Shown here: piece after piece, positions 45,694-56,709 of the stretch
Numbering within the stretch: position 1 is the first letter of the stretch
Layout: every line of letters begins with the position of its first letter
Assembly (NCBI RefSeq): GCF_958298935.1
Contig: NC_084931.1
Coordinates: 17,077,334-17,141,333 of the forward strand
Source of the DNA: Phragmites australis
Taxonomy: Eukaryota; Streptophyta; Magnoliopsida; Poales; Poaceae
DNA length: 64,000 nucleotides
Direction: 5' to 3'
Program-made: the position numbers and the translations under genes
The notes under the pieces: generated by a model
Database searches by the model: none
What the model was told of the DNA's origin: nothing
Seen by the model: only the letters and a program-made list of their open reading frames with translations

Positions 45694-47837
45694 GCAAGTG
45701 TCCTTGATCATCTTGAACCTATATTTTTAAATGTTTTATTTTACAAAATTGCATGCAATATCTATCAATTTAATAGGTAGTCACCTATGTTAGGGTTTAC
45801 CTAGTTTTTTCTTTATATTCCTTGAAGCCTAAGAGGTGGTTAACATGAGTCTTTTGTGTAGAATTGCTTAGCCATGGTGTAGGGATGTTGGGTAGTGTCA
45901 TATACATGATTAGTGGATATATGCAATGATCATGGTGAACTTGATATAGTAACATGAAACCCTAGGACTTGGGCAAAGGGTTGGTAGGTTTACGATGGTA
46001 AGTGTGGTGGGCTTGTAGATTCGTTCTAAGCCGTTGTCTCTTTGGTTAGGATGGCCGTAACATCTATTTTCTTCCTCTTTCTGCTAGTTATTACCCTGTT
46101 GAGTAGTCTTTGCCCGAGTGTCACATATAAGGACTGGTTCGTGGAGCGATAACCCAAGAAATATGGTATCATACACAAGACCGATATGGGTAAGGCTTAG
46201 TATATCGATTAGACATCTGGCTGGCATTCGTTGGAGTACTAAGACCTAATTGATGGACCATGCTTCATAGTGATTTTTTGGCGGCACACCATTAGCGTGT
46301 GTTAAGTGTCTTGCAGATACGGCAACATGGATATCACGACTCGTGGCTAAAAGTTGGATAACCTCTGCAGAGTGTAAAACTGTTATAACAGTTGTGCCCA
46401 TTATTATGGGAGACTTGGATCATCACATGATTAGCTGGTTATAGGTTGGTGGTCTGGTGATGGTTGGATGGTTATGGTTGCAGGGTGGTTAGCCTTGGGT
46501 AATCTCTAGTTGTTGGGTGGTTGAGTTACATTCATTTAATAACAGTTTAATACTTTTGAATTACATTATTGTTTTTCTTACTCGCATTTATGCAAATATA
46601 CCATGTGTTAGCCTATTCTTGTTGAGAGTCTACATATCATTATTTTCCCATACTTGTTGAGTATTCCATGTGCTCACCCTTGCCATCTCCCACAATTCAT
46701 ATGCTGCACAGTGGAGGACTTTGAAGATTTTCAAGATGATGATCTAGTGTTCTAGGAGTGTGTCTTCCGGTCAGTGCCTGTGGAGTCGTATGGTCGTTGA
46801 TGCTTTCATTCCGCTGCCATCATTTAGTTGTTATAGTTTAGCTAATATAGTTGATTAGGTGAAGTCTTTTTTAAAGAGTTAAACGATTGTAAGTTAAAGT
46901 ATTGCTTTTGTTACTTCTGTGATGTCCTTATATGTGTTAAACTTCCTAGGCACATATAAGCAGTACTTGGTTTTGTCCGTTAAAACCGGGTGTGACAGCC
47001 ACCCATGTGTCAATGACATGTAGGTCAAGGTGACATTTCAGCGAAGCGCAATCAACTAGAGTGCATTTCTACAAATATATCGTATTTATAGACTCAAACC
47101 CGTGTACTAGTTGTTGCTCCAAAAGTCACCAAAGACTATAAACACGGATGATCCGGCATTAACAATAGTACAAACACCAGACCATCTGGTGTGTATAGCA
47201 GTAGAAACTAGCCATTGAAACCCCACTCAAACACATTGTGAACACCGGATTTTCAGGTGTAACCTTGAACTCCATCACCAAATTATCTGGTGTGTATACT
47301 TGAGTCGACCGAACCACATCTCATTGTCCATTGTCCAGTGCATAGATCTTTGGGACATCGGACCATCCGGCGTATACAACCATGCCAAACTAGCCATTGA
47401 GACCTTCTCCTAGAAAATTCTCCAGTGCAACCATCTAGTGTGTACAACTTCGAGCATTGGACCATCCGACATGTAGATCTTCAGTCTTTAACAGTTCTAT
47501 GGAGAAATGCTCCAGTGTGTATATCCTCTCTAAGCATTGGACCATCCGGTGTGTATAAATCTTCTGCACCAAAATATTTCTCCTGGAAAATGCTCTGGTG
47601 TAAACATCTTGTTGAGCATTGGACCATCCAGTGTAGTCTTCATGTTCTCCTTTGAGCAGAAAAATACTCTGGTGTGTATAACTTTCAAAGCAGTTGTGGC
47701 TTTGGTGGCTTGTTCATGTACACCAATCCATGAGACCTACTAAAACATATATTTGACAAATATATTACTCCTATTGGCTATGATGTTATGAATCACCAAA
47801 ATCACATACATGACCTAAAAGGGCTATGCTCACTACA

Positions 47838-49930
47838 TTCTCTTCCTTTTTGATGATTGATGACAACACAAGCAAAGTAAGCAGCAAAACATAAATGATA
47901 CTAAATGTAAAGTGCACAAACAATGGATGACAATAATTTATGAAGTGCACAAGATATTACCACTTTGTTTGGATGCATGGTAAGAACAACCAATGATACC
48001 AATTGTAAGGAAGATAAAGATACCAATTGAAGTGCACCAAAGATACCAACTGAAGATGGATCAATTATAAAGGAAAAATCGTATTTTTTCATACCTTATT
48101 CTTACCTTCACTTTGTACCCCTTTTCTTGTGATTGTTATGGAGACAATTCTCCCTCTTTCTCTATCATCACTATCTCCCTTGATCGACCCATGCAAGAAC
48201 TCTTTGCTTTGCATGCTTCTTGACTTGATATCACCTGTAATTCTTCCATGCGCACTTCTTACATCATGCTTTTCCCTTTGTCAACAATCTTATATCATGC
48301 AATTTTAACTTGTTTTGGTCATCAAAATTCTCCCCATTTATCAATAATCTCAAAAAAGATACAAGTATATGTTGAACTCAAGAGAAAATGTTAGAGCATA
48401 CAGGAGATATCTTCATGAACCGTGATCCAATAAAATCATACCACTTATAGGAATCCAATTGAAAGGTATGATACCAAGTATAAATATGCAATTGAAATGA
48501 TCTATGTTAATACCATTTAAAATGAAAACATGTGGATCCTAATTCACAAAAATCATATAATATAGTCTAGACTCCCCTTATATGTGTATAAATATGGTGA
48601 GAGTGAAACATATGCACAACTAGATAATATATCAAGATATAAAGTTTAAGCCATATTATGCATGGAGTTAGCATAAATATACGAATGAATTGACATAATA
48701 CCAGTTGATGAATATGCATTGCATCCATCCAGGGACTTCTAGATTACTCCGCGAGACTACAAACGATATCACTTGCAACATATGTTAATCTCAAAATCAC
48801 AACCTATTAGATACGCTCCTTCTAAATGTGTGCATACAAGTGTCAAATACTTATGAAAGACATGCATTTGTTATTGATAACAATAGATAATTTATCCTAT
48901 ATATTGGACTCATGGCACATAAAGAAACGATTTATAAATAAGTGACATGAAAAGAACTTACAACTAATAAACCATGTAGGTTACTCATGGTATAGAGAGA
49001 AACACAAGAAATCTAATATATAAAAAAACTACACTAATCATTGCAAATAAATGAAATATACAGAGGCAATCCTAGACAAGGCAAATATACTATATGCAAA
49101 AAGAAAATGCACGAACAAAGATCTAGCTACCATTACATATTTTACCTTTGGATAGGGAATGTGGGTATATAATGATAAATGTTTTCATCAATACGTTTAA
49201 TCTTGTACATTTGATTTCTTTGCTTGAATATTCACTTCATCTTGTGAGCCAAGTCTCCAAATTCCCCTGAGCTGACTCGTAGACTTCAAGTTTTCTTTGA
49301 AACCTAAACCGGTTGAGGTCCCTTTATGTTGATGATGACTTCCTTGGACATAGAAATAGGTTGGTTCCACTTCTAATCCTCTCTCCCAACCATGTATGTA
49401 ACAACTTTACTATTGTCCTTCTTCTTGAGCTTATAGTGATTGTTCTTAGTCTTAACCTTGTAGTTGAGCTTTGGTGTAGAAGTTAAAGATCTTGTTTGAG
49501 AAGTTCATTATTTTCTTTTTTTTCTTGATCTCCTTCTTGACTTGCTTGTATTGGAAGGACTTATGGCCACTTGAAGCAAGTCGTGGTGGACCCATCCGTA
49601 AGCTTGTTTACCATATTGCCACGATTATCTTGAGTAGGTTGGACATGATTCTTTACTTTTCACTCTTATTAAGTCCTTCTTGAACTTCTCTATTTTGCTC
49701 GTGCTTATCATTTTCTTGTGCAATGAGATTGTCACAAGATTCTACAATAACATTCTCAATACATGTCGCATTGCAAAAGGGTAAACTTTTAACCAAATCA
49801 TCATAAGAAGTATAAGTATCTATCTTAGGATTAAAATTAAAGAGAGATGTAGATTGTTTCCAACAAATATCTATTTTTACAATTTTTTCAAACCAAGGTC
49901 TATTTTTCAATTTTTTGATTTTCGAAATAT
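47838..49930 (-). mobile_element. Internal region of the second pol-less copia element (5' end lost)
   Basis: Reading minus from 49930: a gag fragment with coiled-coil character (FNFNPKIDTYTSYDDLVKSL, 49910-49653), then the same gag tail and non-coding stretch as 16858-18077, then the TGTTGTCATCAATCATC block and PPT (AAAAAGGAAGAGAA) before LTR C. There is again no protease, integrase or RT. The gag N-terminus, PBS and 5' LTR are missing. Confidence 0.75.
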
Positions 49931-50639
49931 GTTGTCAAACACGGCCGGCCCGCTGGAAGTTTAGTTCTGGGCCCAGAGTGACATAGGTCAATCGTTAAGG
50001 CTATCTAGCCATCGGATCGAGCACATCTCGGCTGACAACTCGGAAGGGGGCTCGCCCTACCTAGCCCGGTCCCCGGGACGGCCGTCACGCCTCTGGGGCA
50101 GCTCAGTTTTTTTTTTCTCAAGAAATACGCAGTTCGAGCTTTGGAGTACACTAGGCCGATTTTCATCAGGATAAGCGTCAGCACCGGCGAAAAGGAAGAA
50201 GGTGAGAGGCTGTAGATCTGTAGCACGGAGCATCAATGTTCATGCTTGGAATAATTTGTCTCATTTAGTTGGAATATTTTCTTCTCTATCTGGAAATGGC
50301 TCGCCGGAGAGGCGAGGCTCGTCACCACCGTTAGGTGAGCTCTGGGGAGGCAAGGCAACGACGGGTGGTAACAAGCGGCGAGGGTGGCAGCATATGCTGC
50401 GACGGGTGGCAGGTGCGCCTGCGCCATGCGGCTTGTCTGCCTATGCAACGTGTAACGGCTCTAGATTTTTTTACTTCGGTCACACTGTCATTTTAGATTT
50501 GACATGGTCACCAATACACTATATTTACCATAAATTACTAGTACAAGTATATTCAAAATATAGCAAAGTTGCAAAACTTTAGAACTATTTTTTAAGGCAA
50601 TCTAATTGTACCATTTTTTTTTATAGTTCAATCAAAATA
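49931..50639. other. Non-coding DNA, no gene recognised
   Basis: A GC-rich block (50020-50110) and a second one (50290-50460) without recognisable domains. Confidence 0.4.
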
Positions 50640-50731
50640 CTCAAAAGATATTAATGATGAAAGTTCAAACGTATTGACTACATGCATCACATTCAAAACG
50701 ATATATATATATTTTTTGATCGGAGGGAGTA
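50640..50731. mobile_element. Stowaway-like MITE end
   Basis: It ends in CGGAGGGAGTA, the reverse complement of the TACTCCCTCCG terminus of grass Stowaway (Tc1/mariner) MITEs, with a TTAATGATGAAAGTTCAAACG-like interior. The other end was not found. Confidence 0.55.
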
Positions 50732-51130
50732 GAAACCAACTACGGGACTCTACTGTTATATGTTGTTGGTCCATTACCCGCCCCTTTCTGGCAGTCCTAT
50801 TATGTTGTGTGTGTGGAGGGGACTCGCTGATTTTCAGAATTGATTCGAGTTATTTTAAAGTTTTGCTAGGTCTAATTAATCTAACTTATGCTCCTCTTCT
50901 GCAAGTCATTTGCCTACCAATGATGGTTTTCCGATGTATTGCCTATTCAAGCTGGCAACTTGGACGATGAAAGCAACGTCTCTGACAGAGATCGTTTGGC
51001 ATGTACATGCATTGTTCTAGGATCTCCGAGGTCGTTGCGTTCTTATTTAGCTACTTGTCACAAATAAGATTAGTACTTTTAACTTTTATAAAACAAAGAA
51101 ATTTTGGAGTAATAAGCTTTGTTTTGTAAA

Positions 51131-51300
51131 TACTCCCTTCGGTCACAAATAAATATGTTTGGATTGTGTATAGGTAGTCAAACTATCTAAATTGTAATGA
51201 TCATCAATTACTTTTTATATTGAATTCGAATAGATTTCTCTCGAAAATAGTTTCATAGATTATAACTTCACTATTATAAATATTAGCATAGAGCTTAGCA
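51131..51300. mobile_element. Stowaway-like MITE, opposite end
   Basis: TACTCCCTTCGGTCACAAATA is the start of a Stowaway-type element. A related interior stretch (TATCAATGATCAAAGTTTAAATATG) recurs at 51925-51955, so the element may span to about 51990 with unrelated DNA inserted. Confidence 0.5.
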
Positions 51301-51999
51301 GTCAAAATTGCATTTTGGAGACCGTATTGATGTCTAAAACAACTCTGTTTTTTGGCCATTTGGAGTGTATTGGAACACGGGATGCTAAAAAGGCAGGAGT
51401 AGGAAAAACATGTAATTGGAGTGCCCTGGCTTTTGAAAATCCAATGAAATGAAAACATGCATAACTTATTCACACAAGAGGTGTTTGAATGCTTCACATG
51501 AAAAACTTAAAAAAAAAATTATATAGATGTTCATTAGCATGAGATTGGAAATATAAGGCCGGACCTCATGTTATAATTGCTCGAAAAAAGTGGAGGAAAG
51601 CTCCCTATCCTATGCTTTGCATCATCCTAATGACTTTCTTCATTAATTTGAATTCAAATGGGCTCTCCACAATTTCTTTGTTCCAAAGAGGGTCTAAGTA
51701 TCTAATGTGCCTTGATGGTATTGGTTTCAGAAATATGTGTATGCAATCAACAGAGGCAAAGTGTGCCATTTTGAACATTGCTCTGTCGTCACTACTTACT
51801 TTGACCACTAATTTCTAGGATAAATTATGTAAAAAATATATTAGAATTATAATATCATGAAACTACTTTAAAGGATAAATATATCTATACCATTTTAAAA
51901 GTTCAATCCCTTTATAAAAAAGATATCAATGATCAAAGTTTAAATATGTTAATTATATGCAAACTTAAATGTTACTTATGCGTGATTAGAGGGGGCATC

Positions 52000-54900
52000 A
52001 TCTTAGTCGCCATGTTCCCTGTTCGATAGGTCGAGGAATAGGATTGAGGAACACGGGACGTCACTCACCAAAACATGTGGTACGATAGGGGTATATATCT
52101 TGGGTACGATAATTTAGGACGCGGAACGTGAACCCAATAAATCTGAGTCGATGAATGTGGGGGACGATAACCTAATTATGTGTGTGTTAGTTATAATACA
52201 TATGGGCTGGGCTTCTTCGTTTGCTACCTCAATCCAGGCCACGAACTGCAGCCCAGCACTCTTCCCTTGGCCCAAAAAGTGCAAGTCCCAGCACTATGTA
52301 ACTTCTAACAATCAATTGAACAGCCCAGCCTAGAATAGCTTCTCCTCTAGTCCTCGCGCTCCCTTGTCAACCCTAGCGCAGCAGCTCCCAGGCGCGATCG
52401 TCGAGCAGTGAGTGGTGAGCGGCGGCCCTGCCGCTCATGCAGCGGTTTCACGACGAGAATGCAGCGTGGAGCGACAGAACAAATGCGCAGCACTCAGCGC
52501 GCGGGTATCGCGCCGTAGCGACGGCGTCCGTCCCGGCATGATTATATTAACTCTTTTTCAGACATCCTGCCTTTGCGAATCTGCAACATTAAAGAAACTA
52601 CGTAGAGTAGTACCTATCAGATATGAGCACAAAAATGGAGTATGCACCACGGCTCCATGCAAAACTTATTAGCCATGAACAAGGCCACCCCAACTCCACT
52701 AGATTAGTCTCGAAATCAAAATCCGCAGAGTTGCAACGAGGTCGTACAACAATAGCTGCCAATATTTCAAACAGCAAGATTTTAACTCCAAATTCTCCAA
52801 ATCTAGTAAAAACATCACCATAATTCAGCTGGAAGCAAACTCATCGCCCAGACAGCCTTCATTTCCACCATTATATTCGTCTCAAGCTTTTCTTTCTATC
52901 CCGGCCGTGACCAAACAACTTTTTTGGTAAATCGTACCGAATTTAGCCCTAGATTTCGTGAATCAGAAAAAGAGGCCAGATATGATAAGGGGCATGCTGG
53001 CCTGGCACATATAAGATTGTCGGCGGCCCCACTTCCAAATTCCAATCTATATCCACTCGTGCAAATCTTCCTTTCCAACGTGGCCACTACATTTCCGGAT
53101 GCACCGAAAGTGCCATCGGAGTATTGGACCGCTCGGCGGGATGTGGCTGACATGCTGACCCTAAGGTATTGGGTCCCACGTGTCACTGTCCTCCCGAGGG
53201 GCTAATTACCGTCTCCAGTGCACCGACAACTGCAAAGTAGCACAAGCTTGTCACTCAACCGTTATCTCTACCTCTGGCACTTCACTGACGGATTTGAACT
53301 CAACTGCTCAGCAGAAACGCTTGATAATTATGAGTCTAAACACTTGATAATTATGAGTAAGGTGAAAACGAAACGGATATTTTTTGTCCCACCGACGACC
53401 AAAGACTTATAAAGTAAATATGAGATAGAACAATAACTATCATATTATCAGTGTCTGAATCTAGATAAAAAAATAACGATATAGGATAATCGGTATTCAT
53501 CCGAAGTATCCGAATATTATGTGTTATAAAAAAAACCTATTATGATTTTTACTTAAAAATATAATAATATACAAATAGATTGTCACACATCTATAGATAA
53601 TAGATAGATAATATTAAATACTTTTGTTTTCACATCTCAGTAATCACTCTATTTGTGCTTATTTTGATTGCTCTCCTATATTGTTTAATGTGCCTTGTGA
53701 AGAATGCAAATGAAGTAAAAAAAATTCATCTATTCGACTAACCGAAAGGTTACGGTACTATCCACTTTGACTTCGATTCTGAGAAAAAAAAATATATGAT
53801 AGAATATATGATGAAGAAATAATTGTTCGACACTATCCGTGTCTCATTGCGATTCTGACTCCGAGAAAAAACAAGGGTGGGATACAGAATGAACTATACT
53901 GTCCGTATCCGATCCGACTATATCCCTAATTATGAGTCTAATTATCTTTTCTTAGATTATGTCAACTTGAGAGAAAAAAAACGTTCAATCTTGCTTCAGT
54001 TGTTGACTAACACAAATAGGGCCGGATATGCAGTCCGAGAGATACAAGTGTACGACAACAAACCAATCAATTCAATGTATACTAGCGGTAGATCCAACTA
54101 TTGAATTCCACTATGAACATGATTTAAGGTTGTTTGTATTGTTGGAGTTTCTTAAGAAACATAGAGGACCGTACGTACTGTTGCACCAACGGGCTTTCAT
54201 ATGATAGGAATGTTTCCACAAATTTCGGTGGTTATTTGAAAGTTTCAATGCATGTTCTTTATTTTCCGTTTCTCACTCTGACTAAGCAACATCTTTGTAA
54301 GTTTCCTATATTCTCCTTTCGAGAGTCTATAAATATCTTTTTTGAGCAATTTTGCATGTTTCTTTAATTCATTTAGTATTCCGTAGACATCACATCAAAC
54401 CCCAGCTCTTTTTCCCCTTTCGTGCCTCTTAAACATTCTTTAGGCCATGAACTTGTATATTTTCCAAAGAGGCTAATTTGTTATGATAGATATGCTTAAG
54501 GCCGAGCTACTACGTACAAGAGCATGGATAGAACTACATAAAATCAATAACAAGTCGGCTCGATCAACATGTTGTTGGTTATTAACTGTGATTTTCCATG
54601 GATGGAATGTTGCCAGAATCTCAACTTAAATATTACGATCTTCTGATTTTGCAGCCTCATTTTAACCGGAACCCGCTGATCGTAGATGCATAGGTCCTAA
54701 TTTGGGGGAACCTTAATATTCTTTTGACTCTACCAAAACTGTTCCATAAAACCATACACTTGTTTTACCTACTCTGGCGAGTCATTATAAACAATTGCTT
54801 GTATTTGTCCTTAGTAACTTTGAAGTTCCTTTTTTTATCTTTTAACGTCCATTATTATTGCATAAACGAGAAACGATATTTCCCTAACGTTATGTCTTTA

Positions 54901-55032
54901 TGGACAAAACTCTTAATGTATAATTTTACGTACATGCAGTAGTAGTGTTGAGATACATGACAATATTTGAAATATATTTCTTCGGCAGAGAAAAGTAGGA
55001 TATCAAACCAAATTCTATACTGTAGTAATAGA
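52000..55032. other. Non-coding DNA, no gene recognised
   Basis: No domain or convincing exon in either strand. 53322-53360 holds two copies of CTTGATAATTATGAGT in tandem. GC-rich 52380-52530 looks promoter-like but leads into no supported coding frame. Confidence 0.4.
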
Positions 55033-55040
55033 ATTATTAT

Positions 55041-56418
55041 GGGATTTTTGTCTCTGGCATACAGATAAAGCGTTATTTGGTCCACGCCACACTGCATCTA
55101 GCGTTTTTGTTCCAGCGCACTGCAAAAAAGTGGTTTGGTCTACATCACACAACCTGGATTAAAATAGTATTTTTTGGTCTGAGAGGAGTGATGAATGGAC
55201 GATTCCGCCCATGTGCCAAAATGTTTTAGGCAAACCGCGTTCACCTGGCTGGCTTGTTCACCTCTCACTCTATCTCGTCCCCTCTCTCTCCGACCACTGA
55301 CGCACTCCACCTGGCTCCATCCCTGTACCACCGGAGATATCTACTCGGACCACCGCCCCCTCCACCCGATCTCTGGTGATTTCTCCTCTCGGTAATGCTA
55401 CGCTGAGGTAGAGAACCTAATGAAGTCGAATCAGTCCCCGCCTCCCCAACCTGGAGTGGGGCGCCTACGCAATGTCGATTCCCCGAAGAAGGCGGTGAAC
55501 GTGTCATGGGTTTCTGTTGGGTAAGCTTCAAATATGACCTTCATGTTTGTTTCCTAGGTTCCATATGACATATTGCTTCCCGTGTGATGCTTCAAAGTAC
55601 AAATATCAGCTTTCATCTGGTTCATGCAACTATGCATTTCGACCATGCTTTTCTGCAAATGCTGAATCGTTCCCTTCAGCTCTGCAATATTCTCGCACAA
55701 ATGAAGATTGTTGTCCATTGAAATTGTAGGAACCTCAGTGTCTTCCTCTAGAAATCCACTCTCAATGAGGTACTTTTCTTGTACTCATCTTCCCACTTGA
55801 AGAATACGTAAGCATTTGGCGACTGCAAACATGAACAAAGGTAAAATAATCCCCAATTAGAAACCCTAGGTCCTCAATTCAAACAAAATCCAAAGCAAAA
55901 CCCAAGTAAAATCGACACAACGAGCCAACTGATTCATACCTTGTACCCCATTCAAACACCTATAGAACTTTCTTCCTCGATTCTCGTTGGCACTGGCCAC
56001 GAGCAACACAACTTGTCGATTCGGGTGATATGGGCATTCAATCAAGGGGAAACGTCCCTGTGCATGCTGCTGCCTACCAGATTTGAGGCGGGACGACAAT
56101 GATATCCACGAGCGAGCCGCCATTGATGCTTCTGCCGCTTTGCTTGTAATCCTTGGTGGCTGAAGAGAGAGGGGACAAGATAAAGTGAGAGATGAACAAG
56201 GCAGCTAGCTGAACGCGGTCTAGCTCAACCATTTCGGTATATAGGCAGAACTATCTATTCACCACTCCTCTCTCTCCTCTAAAATCAGAAAATACTATTT
56301 AATCGGGCGGTGTGATATGAATCAAGTCACTTTTTCGCGATAGGGTTGGAAAAAAATGCTGAGTCAGTGTGACATAATCAAACAACTTTTTATCTGTGTA
56401 TGAGGGGAAAAAATCCCC
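55041..56418. mobile_element. Mutator-like (Pack-MULE-type) element, 1378 bp
   Basis: The left end GGGATTTTTGTCTCTGG and the reverse complement of the right end GGGGATTTTTTCCCCTC start imperfect inverted repeats of about 170 bp. Shared along the arms are ACAGATAAA, CACACTG, AAAAAGTG, ATTAAATAGTATTTT and GGAGTG.TGAAT. ATTATTAT is duplicated on both sides (55033-55040 and 56419-56426). Long TIRs and an 8-bp duplication fit Mutator-like or, less likely, hAT elements. No transposase is encoded; the cargo is a GRF-type zinc-finger gene on the minus strand. Confidence 0.78.
55554..56123 (-). pseudogene. GRF-type zinc-finger protein gene carried by the MULE (broken)
   Basis: Exon 1 (56123-55940) starts MAARSWISLSSRLKSG and contains LIECPYHPNRQVVLL, then NENRGRKFYRC, the GR-K/R-F-Y-x-C core of GRF zinc fingers. 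It ends at a donor GTATGAA. After a 117-bp intron with acceptor TTTGCAG, 55822-55554 reads YVFFKWEDEY (end of the GRF domain). After a one-base frame change it reads an acidic, heptad-like coiled-coil (NIAELKGTIQHLQKSMVEM) and a stop at 55556. Splice phase does not join the two exons in frame, and the second Cys of the first pair is His. It is probably dead, though a different splice choice cannot be excluded. Small GRF-coiled-coil proteins are common transposon cargo in grasses. Confidence 0.6.
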
Positions 56419-56426
56419 ATTATTAT

Positions 56427-56709
56427 TGGTGTCCGGTTGGGTGTGCACGGCGGGGCGAGCAAACAGGCTCTTGGAAAACCGTGTGCCCAGGCAGGCTATC
56501 TGCCAACGCAGCATCCTCAGCCGGCAACTTGCAGAAAAAGGGCAGAACCCGAAGCCAGCCGCAATTTACACAAACGCCCCTCGCCTGCCGCCTATTTGTA
56601 TTTTCCTCGCCTCGCGCCTCCCTCCCCTCCCCTTCCTTCCCCAACGCGGCGGCTGCGGCTCTCCCGAAGAAGGAACCGCCGACAAGGAGCCGCCGCCGCC
56701 GCAGGACGC
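56427..56709 (+). promoter_or_regulatory. Compact promoter and 5' UTR of the Sel1-like gene
   Basis: Only 283 bp separate the MULE duplication from the ATG. The last 120 bp are CT-rich then CCG-rich, typical of a grass 5' UTR. No canonical TATA box is seen; CTATTTGTATTTT at about 56591 is the nearest AT-rich candidate. Confidence 0.5.

Larger units (their letters stand above)
42685..46998 (+). mobile_element. Solo LTR H of a chromovirus (4314 bp incl. nested fragment)
   Basis: TGTAACACCCTGG...CCGGGTGTGACA, with GCCAC duplicated exactly at 42680-42684 and 46999-47003. It carries the same landmarks as the first element: donor-like GGTAAGCC at 44851, a GCGTAACTTTCTCG block near 45460, acidic mini-exon ending AAG|GCAAGTGTCC at 45693, and palindrome 46659-46676. 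A foreign gypsy piece (about 43110-44675) replaces or interrupts the U3/R region. Confidence 0.92.
42633..47082. mobile_element. Mutator-type MITE (~131 bp) split by solo LTR H
   Basis: Left arm GAAATGCACTCTAGTTGAT (from 42644) and right arm ATCAACTAGAGTGCATTTC (to about 47069) are perfect inverted repeats. The 9-bp TATTTATAG is duplicated at 42624-42632 and 47083-47091. A 9-bp duplication and TIRs of about 30 bp fit Mutator-like MITEs. The target is the TATA box of LTR C, as the uninterrupted LTR A shows. Confidence 0.8.
41795..47837 (-). mobile_element. 3' LTR (C) of a second pol-less copia element, multiply interrupted
   Basis: It reads as the reverse complement of LTRs A and B. Its inner end is at 47837 (complement of TGTAGTGAGCATAG). 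The U5 end near 41795-41830 (GACATCCTAAGAG...GGGTGAATTGGGACA) is blurred. The motif array is at 47130-47720. The TATA box region is split by a MITE at 42633-47082, which carries solo LTR H. Without these it is about 1.6 kb. Confidence 0.82.

Noticed and set aside
50005..50582. Gene in the GC-rich block 50020-50460
   Set aside because: No domain, no consistent frame and no splice structure; possibly decayed LTR U3, but this could not be shown.
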